64,000 nucleotides of DNA. Source: Chamaea fasciata (Eukaryota > Chordata > Aves > Passeriformes > Sylviidae). Within the stretch, counting starts at the first letter, position 1; each line of letters begins with the position of its first letter. Both the position numbers and the translations under genes were made by a program. Where the stretch lies: the NCBI GenBank assembly GCA_029207755.1, contig JARCOQ010000005.1, positions 56,295,449-56,359,448 on the forward strand, read 5' to 3'. Positions 46,020 to 58,806 of the stretch are shown piece by piece. The notes under the pieces were generated by a model. That model searched no databases. It was given only the letters and a program-made list of their open reading frames with translations, and was not told the DNA's origin.

Positions 46020-46720
46020 GGGGCTGCTTTCCTCTCCCCGTGTAAGGTGTGTAGCTCCCCCCCACCTCCGCCCCTCCGCCCCTCCGCCCCGGTTTGTTTT
46101 GGTTCGGTTTCCCTCGACCTCCCTCCCCTCCCCGTTCCTCAGCATCCTCTCCGCCAGCCGTAGCCCTGCCTGCCTTCATCTTGCAGATGGCTAACGTGCC
46201 GTCGTGTTAGGAAAACTGTGCACAACACATCCCAGCGCCGGGGACGGAGGAAGCTTTTCAGCTGCCGGCGGAAGGGGGGGCAGCAGCGCGTGTGTGTGTG
46301 TGGAAGAAGGATGCCGGGGCCGAGGGCAGCCCCCCGCGCTGCCTAGCGGGCGGTGCGCGGCCGGCGGCGGCTCCTGCCGGGCTGCGGCTGCTCCCGCCGC
46401 CTGTGCCCGGCCCGGAGCCGGGAGGCTGCCGGAGCGCTGCCCGGGCGCGCCGGGGAAGGGAGGCAGCGCGACGTTCGGCTGCCTGGATGACAGCACCCAC
46501 GACAAAAGCAGGAGAGTGAATGGCGAGGCTGGCAGAGAGAAGCCGGGGTGTCTCCGAAGCCAAGATGCCAGTGGCTGTCAGCGAAGTCTGCTGAGGGAGA
46601 GACCCGTGCGTGCCCGCGTTCCCAGAGCCAGCCGGGGAGGGGATGTTTTAACCACGATTTCAAACAGCAGCAGCAGCAGCAGTAGCAGCGGCAGCAGCGA
46701 CAACAACAACAGATTGCTCC
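46020..46720 (+). promoter_or_regulatory. TMEM178B: TMEM178B CpG island and promoter region
   Basis: A GC- and CpG-rich block ends about 600 bp before the TMEM178B start codon, with moderate CpG content beginning near 45600. It contains short C-rich tandem units (CCCCTCCG near 46070-46090). No TATA box was seen. The transcription start is not determinable, and the 46720-47327 segment is taken as leader sequence. Confidence 0.7.
46665..46712 (+). repeat. Trinucleotide repeat (CAG)n/(CAA)n
   Basis: Six CAG units, then interrupted CAG units (TAG, CGG, CGA) and a short CAA run, lie in the probable 5' leader of TMEM178B. The plus-strand open frame through it encodes mostly Ser and Asn. Confidence 0.85.
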
Positions 46721-47735
<1,015 letters not shown>

Positions 47736-50700
47736 TGAACATGCCAACCTCTCCTGAGATGAGCAGGGGCTGAGCAGAGCCATTTGAGCTCACAGATGGG
47801 AGCTGGCGTCTCTAGCCAAGTACCTCTCCTTGCAATGGGTGAACTGGCCTGGCTGGGCATTGCTTCCAGAAGCACTGCCAGGGCAATTTTCCACAGGATC
47901 TCTACTCCTGAGACATGGGGTTTGGGAGCAAGAAGGCAATAGGGCTGAGAAAGCATACACCTCAAAATATCTTTTTTGTGCCTCTCTCTCTAATCTTGAT
48001 ATAGTCTTCCCATCACCATGGTATCAGATTATTTCCACACACAATAGGAAGTATTCATAAAGCAGACACAGGAATTTTTAAAATTATTTTTAATTTGTTT
48101 GACCCTGGTGGCTCAGGCAAAGTACATAATATTTTATTGGAGGCTACATATGTCTGTGTTTCATCACTGCCTTTCTGAATGCCCCGTCCATCCTGAAATA
48201 CACCATTTGCAGTGCTCACATGTAGGCTTTTTCTATCCTCAAATGGAGAGTAAACAAAGAGACATGCTAAAGAGCAGGAGGAGAGCCAGCTTGCTGTTTA
48301 CAATGAGCTATGCTTTGGAATATTTTCAACATCTACAAAACGTTACATGAATTTATTAGAAAGGAATAATTTTCTCATGGGGTGGAGATACATCTGTTCA
48401 CCTGTAGCATTTTTGTGCTATTTTTTGTCTAGTCTTTTGTCTTAATTTTTCTCCCAGGGTAGTGGTTCAAGGTGATGGTCATTTTGCCCCAAATGTTTCT
48501 TTGATCTGAAGTATAGGATGAGGCCACATGCATAAACCCCTACCTAAACAGAAGATGCATGTTTTTGAAGGATGATGAGGGTTTCAGTAAAGGATGAGGG
48601 CATCTTTGCTATCCACAGCATGTTTACTCTGCACTACAAAACATTTCCCTCTCATGGTTCTTCTGTTGCAATCAGAAGATTCTCCATTGGTTTATTTCCA
48701 TTGTAGTGAAATTGTTGCTTCTCACACGGTGCCATATTCCAAAATACTTGTTTTCCAAGAGTGTTGTCTATCCCAAACTTGGTAGCCTTCATTAATTCCC
48801 TCCTCAGACATTACTAGTGGAATTATTGCTTAAAGCTACTTATTCAGGAGGGGTATTCTCTCACACACTTGCCCATGCACATGTTTTGTTCCATATGTTT
48901 TACGAGTGAGCACTGGATGTGAGTAGCATGGTAGATACTTGTGCCAAGCCAGTCCAAACAGGTGGTGTACCTGGATTACTGCTTGGGATCCTGCCTGTGT
49001 TGCTAGGGGCCTTTCATATCCAGCTGCTATTTAACAAATCCTAGGAAATAGATTGGTGTCTTCAGCCCCACTTGTAAAGGGCGAATGGACATGTCAGAAG
49101 CCTGTCAGCACCCAGACACCCTGCTGCTGGTTTCAGTGCCAAGGGAGTGATTTGTATTCTCCAGCTAGGTAAGGATGGTATGTTCTGGGCTGGCTGTGGT
49201 GAGCTGGACTTCTCTGCCACGTGTGCTCGCTGTGCTCGGGGCATAAACAAATTCAACCTTGACAGCGGGCAAACATGTCAACAGAGCTCACCTTTGCAAA
49301 TGGAATTCCAGTTATTAGAGAGGATTTTCATCCTGAAATAAGGGAGAATCTTTCCTCTTTCCCCACCTGCCTCGTCCTGGGATCAGGAATGTCCATTTCT
49401 CCTGCCAGAATCAGCTGAAGTTGCGTGGTGCTGGGTTATGTGTAAGGGCAGCTCTGCTAACTGTTACCCACAGGGAAAATGTGACAAACCAAACGAGGTG
49501 GTTAAATGCAGGAGAAGGTGGTCTTTGAAAGATCTTGCTGTAGTCTGCTTGTGTTCATGTATGTGTGAATGAGTGTGTGTGAGTGTGTGGACTGAACTAA
49601 CTCCAAACATACAGCACACAGCTGGTAGCCAGGGATTCCCTGGGCTCAGATGCAGTGAGTGTCCCTGCTCACACACTCCTGGATATGTGTGTCTGCAGAT
49701 GGCCAGAGAGCCACTTCACAAAGTCCCTGCCCCCAGGTCAGAAGTGCAACTTGTGCACAGAAAGGAGCTGTGTGCAAATATCCGGGTGTGTCACTCCTTG
49801 CATGCTCTAATTGTTTTCTGATAAACTTCTAACAAACTTCGATGTGGGATGAGAGAAGTGTTAAAGGATGGAGACTCATAACATTGAACAGCAGCATTTT
49901 AGTTCATTTGATGGCCTTTCTGGGGTGATGATCTGTATATGCTATAGCTCTCAGCCATGACGAAGTCACCCATAAATGCTATAGAGGTGTGTGTTCCGTT
50001 GGCACTTCTAGACCAAAACACAGAAAAAGCAAGTATAATGGCAGTTCCATAAAACAAAGTGTTTGACTTGCTCAGAAATAAAAATGGAGATGTTTCCTTT
50101 TTGATCCTCACTTATATGATGAAAGTGAAGTAAGTGTTATTGCTGTCTAATGTTGAGAAGAGCTCAAGAGCAAGGCAGGTATTCCAGGTTCATACCAACA
50201 GGATCTATCACAAAAGTAAAAACTAAAAGTAGTTTTCACTTCCATGACAGATACTTTTTTGGGAGTTAGGACTTGCAGGGATGGGTGTGTGGACAGAGTA
50301 TGTAGTGTGCAGGTGTGAGGGGCTGCAGATATTCTCTGTGTGTAGTTCAAATGATGTGACTGGGGCACATACCTTGCACATATGAAATCACTCTTTATGA
50401 GATCCAGGGCAAATACCTTATAGAAGAGGATGTTGTTGGTCTCTTTCCTCTGTTAATTTATTGTAAAACACCTCTTCCAGAAATGGATAAACTAATGCAG
50501 ATTCCGGCCCCAAATATTGTGTGTAATGTTATATATAATTGAATGTAAATTTTATTAAATGTTTTGGGTTTTTGTTTGTTTGTTTTTAAATCTGGACAGG
50601 TTCTGTGATCCATTTAGTTTAAAACACATCCTACATTTTTCCCTAGGCAAAACTTCCAGTGTTGAGAATGGTCTATTGAGATTTGTCTATCAAAGTATAA

Positions 50701-53373
50701 CAAAAAATGGTCATTAAGAGCTTAACTAGCTTTGCAAATACCCTGCAGTTATTCTGCTTATGAACTCTGCTGAAATTAATACAAGCTATAGGCAATGGCT
50801 TGTGGCAGGATCGGGAACTGTGGCACTTGGCAATATTCTGATACCAGTGGTTTTAAAAACCAGTTTTGTTTCTGAATATGTTGGGTTACCTCTGCGATTC
50901 TATTCTTTTTATTTTCTATTTATTAATTCTTACTTTCTGAGAAATAAATCAAGACCTTTATGTTGGAATTGCTGAAAAAATTGGAGATCTGTTGCTTCAG
51001 GTCTTTTATATATAGATATAATAGATAGTAATACATATATAAAATAGTTGGTCCTATTTTTATTTCTCCTATACTTTTTTTTTGTATTTTCATAGAACCC
51101 ATGTGCATATTTCAAAATAATGCAATTAGGTAAATAGGCAGTGAATTAAAAGAGATTGTCACAAGTAAGAATACTCAGGGAGAGGCAGACAAGCATGAGA
51201 CCAAAGACCTGAGGAGTATTCTGAAGCTGCAACAAAATTAGGCAGTTCATTTCTTCTCTTTGTCATCATGAAAAAAAAATCAAATCAGAAACAACAGAAA
51301 TTACAATCAGTAAAGAAATTATTGGAGTTGAACATGCAAACTGAGGTCTCAGTCTTGCTAACTTTTCCTCCCCTGAATAATCTATATTTCTGGGAATGGA
51401 TTACTTGGACGGAGTGAAAGCACTCTGGTTCAGAGGGACCAGTGAAAAAGAAGGAGCTAACAGAGCTGTTCCTCTGATTCTGCTTTCACATCTGATTGAG
51501 CCTTTTAGCATCTCAGGACCAGAGTTTCACTCCTGATCCGTAAAGCCTTGCACAATGAAGAAATGCTGGCTCTGGGTTGTTCAGCTCAATATCCAAAAAT
51601 TCTTCCGATTCTCAGGTGTTTGTCCAGTCTCCTCCACAAACAGAGTAGCCCTGCTGCTGGAGGCCCCTTTGAGCATAGTGCTCACCCTGTCCTGTTATAT
51701 CCACTGTTTGCCTGTTTACCATGGAGTTTCTAGCAAAAGCAGCAATCCCTCACCCAAGCAACAACTCTGAGTGAGCCAACCAACTCCAGCACTAAGCAAG
51801 CAGAGAGCTGGAATGCAGGTGACTGTCTGGGAGAAGGCAGAGTTTATGTCCTGCTTTGGCAACCAGCACCTTGTATACAATTTGTAGTGAGCCAGAAAAA
51901 AAAAAAATGGGGAGCCACAGAGTCTGCCTGCATCCTATGGCAGTGTTGCTCAGATGCTTTCATGCAGTAGTTGAAAGGAGAACAAGAAAGGGAAAAAGAG
52001 AATTACATCATTTAATTATAAAGGTACAATAAAGTAGATGAAGAAGTTGCACAATAACCAGAGTCTGTTCCATTTAGACAATTACTGCTCAGAGGACCTC
52101 TCATCTCGCCTTTGGAAGGCTGCCAGTTACACCTGACTGGATGGGGCTCTGCTGCCTGCTACTGGAATCCAATTTTTATTTTAAAACCCCCAGAATTTAC
52201 AATGATCTTATTATTTCAACCCTCCTTTTACCTTCTTTCTTCCCCTGAGATCTGTGGAAATCATAGTAAATCCTATTTTTGAAACATTTTATTGTGAGTA
52301 CGCTTGGCCTGTGCCACCACTGAAAAAAAAAACAAACCAAAAACCCTTTGTAATTCCTGTGCAGCCTACCTCCACCTGAAATAATATTCAAGATTTCTGG
52401 GATGAAAGCATTCTCTGGTTTGGTTTGTCAGATGCACAGCATAACTGAGGAAGAAAGGCTTAACAGGGCTACTCCAGCCGTCACTAGGGATTATTTATAC
52501 ACAAATGGGAAGAGGCTACTTGCAGCTATATCTAGGAGCAAAATGATTTATTTTTGTAAAAATTCTTGCAATACCTTGCAATGCTCTAGATTTGACTTTT
52601 AAAGTGCAATGGTTTTGACAGGTAAATTAGGACAGCCATTTTTTTTTTCATGTATGCTTTATACGATAAGACTCAAATGCTTTGTTTAAAATCTGTGCTT
52701 GAAATCCCAACTGTTTTCCAAATGGACTCATTAAAAAAGGGACTTTATTGAAGTCTTGATTCTGATCCTAGAGAAGTCAATAGTAAATGTTTTATTGAAC
52801 ATGGTGATGCAGCAAGTTCAGGCCTTTAGTGTTTCCTTTGAGGTTAAAATTGTCCCTGGGTAGAAAGGCCAGTGCAAGGTCTGTGCTCCCTCCTGTCACA
52901 GCTGGAGTTCTCCTGGAGCCATCCACTTATATTCAGGCAGTAGACAGCACTGGAGTTGAATCTTAGGCTATCCAGGTATTCAGTTTTGCAGTTTTTGATG
53001 CTGAAATTATACTTAGTCTGTTGATGTAAGACTGGAAGTCAAACAACTGAGATACAGCAAAGCCATCCTCTTGTTCAGGGATTTTCTAAAATCCTTTAGT
53101 GGATCAAATCACTGGTTCATGCAGATGAGTTCCAGGAGGATTTGGCCCATCATATTTTGAATAAGCAATTTAATATTTTAATTGCATCACATTTAAATAG
53201 CAATTCATTAAAAAGTTTCTTTGTCACAAGTAATAAGAACCTGACACATTCCTCTGACACATCTGAGATAATTAGTTTGATAATATATATCTGCTAAAAA
53301 TACAAAGAACATATATGTAATTTAACAGAACAGCAACTGGTTTTAATAATGACTTTTTAAAGGGCAAATTTCA

Positions 53374-53514
<141 letters not shown>

Positions 53515-54250
53515 TCATTTAATTGAACATCCAAATCCTTTTGAGAAATCTCAGCATTTTTTATCCTTCCTGCGTACTGCTTAAAAATTTGTAAAAGCTG
53601 TGAAGGAAATATTTGAGTGCAGTTGTGTTCTATTCACTGTAAAAATAAAAATGTGAAAGATAATTTTACTTTAATAGAGTTGAAATGGCGTGAACTATTT
53701 TGTCATCTCCCACAATAAAAATCCATATTAATATTGCTTTTTCTCATTGAAAAAGTATTTCTGTGCATTTAGAAAAGCTTCAAGAGAGGAATGAGTTCAT
53801 TAACTATTGCAGAACCGGTAGATAAGAAGCCTTTATGTTTTGTAGGTTTAGCAGAAATAATGACAGTCATTTATAATGTGAGTTAGTTAATGGCTCATTG
53901 CTCACAAACTGCTGCTGGAACTCTTAACTACACATTTACCTCTTTAGGACCCAAAGAAAGAAATGAGATGGTGTTTCTTAGTTTTTGAGGAATAAATAAA
54001 TAAATAAAGTGGATTCTGGAATCCAACTTCCCTTAACAGATAATTTGGAATAGAATCCATGTGAAAGAAAAGAATGTAAACTAACATATTTTCCCTGCAG
54101 GAGAGAAATCTGAGTAAAAAAATGGAAATTTTTCCATTTTCTTTCTCATTAGACCTAATTCTTTTATAAATAAATATTCAGAACTGCCCAGCTGAGCCTG
54201 CTGAAATCATAATCCTTTGTAGATAAGTACCAAAATAGATGAAAGAAAGG

Positions 54251-54410
54251 TAGTACTGCAGTTAGGGCAGGGGCTTACAAAGCCAGAATTCAGTCCAAGC
54301 TCTGCCATAGTCTTTCTTTATGACCTGAGGCAAGGGACTAAATCTCTCATACCTCAGCTCAGTAGCAGTATAATAGGGATTTCGTTCACTATTATTAATG
54401 CCAGTTCGCG
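54251..54410 (+). repeat. MIR-like (CORE) SINE
   Basis: Blocks in MIR order: 'tagtactgcagttagggcag', 'ttcagtccaagctctgcca', 'tttatgacctgaggcaaggg', 'actaaatctctc', 'acctcagctcagt' and 'ataatagggat'. It is ancient and diverged, in sense orientation within TMEM178B intron 1. Confidence 0.7.
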
Positions 54411-54769
54411 TTCTACCCTCAGATTTACGAGCCTTAATCATGGATCAGAAATCATGGATCAGAAAAATGTCCCTGTCCTTTTGACATGTGGCTGCACTTT
54501 AAATTTTGGCAGTGAATGCAGCCTTATGAGAGAGTACAACGAGACTACAAAGTAATTATGTTCAGTGTGAGTGGTAGTGGCTTTAGAACACCAGGAGGCA
54601 AACCACATTCCTGTGAGCATCACAAAATGTGGGAATCCTACAGGAGTTGTAAAGAAGGATAATGAATAAGAAGTGTGGATGTTTACAGGGTGATCTTCCA
54701 AAGACTGAGGAATGGCACCAGAAAAATCATGGTTCATATCTGCTGGAAATATTCATAAGTAGGTGATGG

Positions 54770-56760
54770 GGATTGACCTCTTTGGTTGGCTCTAGGAAGA
54801 AGTTGACATTTCCTTAATGAAGACAAGTAGATTACACTAATGAGATAGATATGGGGACGGCAGCCTACAGCTGCTAAGAGAAATGGCGTAGTCAGAGTGA
54901 TGTGTTAGGAAAATTACATTTCTAACAGCATCCTAAATGGATACATGGAGGGCAAGTTCACATTTGTAAAGGTCAGAAAAAGAAATATTGTAGTAATAAA
55001 GGCACAAGGTGATGAGAGCCTGGATGGTGAAAGAATATGCAAACCTTAGACATCGCCTGGATCTATATGCATGGTGAGAGATATGAGATTAAAATGTTGC
55101 TCCAGTTCTTGACCAGAACAACAAGAAAAGTGAAAGCATTGTCTGTGATCATCTAGAGGGGAACTACTGAAGAGAGCATAGAGTAAAGAAGGAAGAAGAC
55201 CAGCAGGGACTCTGTTTTAATTACAAGCTGAGTTTGTTATATGTGTGTCCATGAAGAAATATTAGAGATACTGTGGGTATGGACCTAGGGAGAGGAGTTT
55301 TAGAGGAATGAGCCTGGACGTTGCTACGTGGAGATCAGAGCGGAATCTCTGTTTGCACTTGAAATTATCAAGGAGTGAAATATGGAAAGAGAAAAGCCCC
55401 ATGAACCCCAGCAGATCTGGGAGAAGAAAAGTGTCCTCTGGAGGGCATGCAAAAGGAGCAGATTCAAAGGTGGTGCAATAGAAGTGAGTAACACCACGGT
55501 AGCTGAAGAGAGACACTGCTTCAGGTTTAAACAGCACAAGAGACTACTGCAGGTAGGCAGTGTGCTGCAGCAGGTGAGGACAGAGTATTCAGACTGTGCT
55601 GGAGATTGCCCAGTGCATTAAGTAAAGATTTTAGCAGTGGTTGCAAAGGAGAGGAAGCTGCAGAGAACTAGTGGGGAGGAACCCAGGCAACGTTTGTAGC
55701 TGGCATATTCAGAGAGGTTGGTGAGGAAGGGAGGAGAGGAAAAGACATGGTATTTATAGAGAAAAATAAATGTTTTGAGATGAAAGAGTGTTTTAAGATG
55801 AGAATATTTTAAGAGGAAAGAGACTGAGTGGTATTTGTGTTAGGAGAGTTAAGAGGCAGAGGGGTGTGAGAGGTCAAGGCAAAGAGAGAACAAGAGGACA
55901 AGAGCAGCCATAAGGAAAGGCAGGAGGTAGGGTAAGATTGGCTCAGTGGCAAATAAAAGAAAGGAAGAGAGCCACATAGGAGGTTTTTCATCTGTAGGAG
56001 AGAAGAATGGGGAAGGAGTTTTAGGAGGGGAAGAGGAAACAGAAGGCAAAGCTGCTGGAAGAGGAAGATCATGGTTTGTCATTTTCTCATGGAAGAACCA
56101 GGTGAAATGCTGTGTGACAGCTGAAATGGGGGCTGGAGGAGACAGGAGGGTCTCAGGAGTGAGCCAAATGTGGCAAAGAGGTGATTGTGACCGTGAGTCT
56201 GCGATTTAACTGTGCTGAGCCGGAGTAGTAAGTCTAGGAAACGAGCAGAACTGAATGGGGGAACAATGCATTTATAGTGGAGAAATTTAGCCAGGCAGGA
56301 AGGTTCCCACTAGAGATGCCCTGCTGTGTGACACATAGCAGAGACCAGCTGGTATGGATCAACTGGCATTTTGGGGTACAGGGCAGGAATAGCTAGGGGA
56401 ATGAAAGGCAAAATGTCTGTGAATGAAAGAATGCAGCATGGATAATATCTACAGATAGAGAAGGGAAAGGAAAGGAAAGATAAAGAGGATGATAAAAAAA
56501 TAAGGGCAGGCAAGAAGTTCTTGATAGTGATGATCTGAGGTGACAGAAAGGCCAAGAAAGCTTAGTGTGAAGAGGTGCCTGGTGCTTGTTGAAAGAGTCC
56601 AGGGGATTTTCCAGGTGGTGGAGAAAGATGGGAGGGAAACAGGGTTCAGTATGAAGCCCTGCCTTTTTGGTGACTGACTGGGTCAAACAAAGTTGTACAG
56701 TGAACAGAGAAGACACTAAAACATATGGCTTAAAGGGCAGAGAAGTCACTACCACTGTGA
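54770..56760 (-). repeat. Probable ancient L2/CR1-clade LINE remnant, antisense
   Basis: About 2 kb of strikingly purine-rich plus strand (GA-rich) resembles antisense copies of L2-type LINEs. On the minus strand near 56046-56130 a conceptual peptide, FTWFFHEKMTNHDLPLP, fits the 'F..FF.EKI..I' block that lies between endonuclease and reverse transcriptase in L2/CR1-clade ORF2. The rest is too decayed for a confident match, and the boundaries are approximate. Confidence 0.4.
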
Positions 56761-57979
56761 CTCTTCTATAACTTGCTCTGCCTTCTTGCTGTGAGGTTAT
56801 CCTGTATAACCTTACAGAGGTGTAAGCATGGCTCCCCCCAGTAGAGTTCAGTAAATTTGACCAGTGCTTGTGACAGCCAATACTCCTGTCTCAGCTTGAA
56901 CCTCAAAGATAAATAAATATCCAGTATTAATTCAGGATATTTTCCACAAAGTGGTGTGTGTGTGGAGAATGGTATTTGCATAGCTGTGGGCATTCAAGGA
57001 AAAGGAGTTCTAGGATGTCCTGCGTACACAGCAATGCGTATTCTGTTAAAATATCCCACCAGATCGAGTGAAAGACATGGAGTTTCTCATTGCAGCTGTT
57101 ATTTAATTCTGAGAGCTTTGGTTGGTTTTGAGTTTTAACAGCAGACTTCAGGGAAAAAAAAAAAAACTTCCTAAATGTATTTCTAGACTTTCTAATAGGA
57201 TGAAACAGTTATGCTAATTTTATTGGATAACAAAAGCTATTTGAAAAGATCTTTCTGCCTCAATATGAATGTATGATTCTTGTCTCTGTCTCTGTGTCTG
57301 TATTAATCAGTGCCTACTTTGAATATGCAAAAGAGCCTTTATAGTGTAGATATTTTTTCTTTCTGCCTAATGGTCATTTAATGGCATAAATATTATAACA
57401 GAAACAAGCACAAACAAAAGAAACCATTGTAGATTAGGGTCACTAGATTGATTTTGAAGAGGTGACGATTTATGGTATCTGATAATCTGATTACATTTCT
57501 TTGTCTTAGGTACTTGAGTGGCCCTGAATAAGAGAGTATTTGAATACTGTTCTTGATTTTTAAACATACAGGAATTTGAAGACTGAAATTATCCCCATTT
57601 TACACAGAGGACGGTTGCTCAACAATGCAAAAGTTCTGCAGGACAATTCACATTGGAAAGAAGTTTGTCATTGTTGATCCCTAATTACATATTTTACGTT
57701 AAAGTTCATCCCCTTTCTATTTACCAGTTCCCAAGACTGTCCAGTTTTGTTCGTATGATATTCTGTAATGGTTAAAGAGAAAGGGAGGAATGTTATCGTG
57801 ATCAGAGAGACAAAGGAGCCAGCTAACAGGAACAGGGGAAATGGAAAAACTCAAATAACTTAATGGGCTCAAATTGGGAAGTTGGACAATATCCATCTCA
57901 GTATTCTGAAAGATGTGACATTGCAAGTCCAGTCAAAACGATTTTCAATAAATCTGTCTAATTAGGGTGGTACATTAGG

Positions 57980-58330
57980 AATGAAAAGTAGCAAATCTAT
58001 ATTTAAAGAAAGGAGCAAAAGTTGTCTGGGCCACAGTGGACCTCTTAGTTTGATCATAATAATACCAAGCAGTGTTTAAAGAAAGTTCTAAAGGAGAGAT
58101 TAATAAAATGCACAGGGGAAAATGAAATAAACATGCAGCATATGTTTTCCTATTTGAAGTGTGCCAAGCTACCCTGATATATTTTGCTAGGAAGATAACT
58201 GGGGTTTAAGATAAGGAAATGCCTTAGACCTAAATTATCAGGATTTCGGTAAAGGATTTTATATTCTGCCCCTAAGGAAACGGTTTGTTGCAATGTTAAG
58301 GTAATTAGTACACAATTTACTGAATGTTTA
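57980..58330 (+). repeat. CR1 LINE fragment, reverse-transcriptase region
   Basis: At about 58220-58290 the plus strand encodes a decayed form of the CR1 RT block A.DL.Y.DF.K.F (seen as ALDLNYQDFGKGF). It is preceded by text like the CR1 finger-domain region, such as 'gtgccaagctaccctgatat'. It is out of frame and non-functional, and the edges are uncertain. Confidence 0.6.
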
Positions 58331-58529
58331 AGGAACTGACCAAGGGAAGGCAAAAAGTGCTGAGAGGGGAAGTATCAAGATGAAGGCAACAGTAGAATTC
58401 CTGAAGTAGGGGGCCAGTAGCATCTTTGCACACAAGTTAGCAGAGCTCATTGGAAGAACTTTAAGCTACATTTGAAGGGGGGGAGGAGATAAAGCCAGGC
58501 TTGCTAGAGATAAGCTTGAGGGTGGCATA

Positions 58530-58806
58530 CCAATGTTTTAGGGACAGTGCGCTAGCAAGGCCCTTTGGTTTGCTGAAGCAGTGAAGGTAGAGATTGGAGA
58601 TCCATATGACAGTAAAGACACAGGAGTTAGGGGTGTGTCGGAAGGAGAGACTATGACTTTTGGAGAAAGAGGCAGGCAGCTCAGGAGGACTACAAGGATG
58701 TAATAAGGTTATGGAGGAAAGAAATTAGAAGGGCCAAAGCCCAACTGGAATGATTTGATGACCTTAAAGGCCTTTTCTAGCTTAAATGTTTCTATGATTC
58801 TATGAT
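58530..58806 (+). repeat. CR1 LINE: ORF2 segment upstream of RT joined to 3' end
   Basis: 'ggcaggcagctcaggaggac', 'tacaaggatgtaataagg' and 'attagaagggccaaagccc' (about 58670-58746) match the ORF2 stretch before the RT domain. They pass almost directly into the CR1 3' tail 'gaccttaaaggccttttcta' and 'tttctatgattctatgat' (about 58759-58804). It is an internally deleted copy. Confidence 0.75.
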
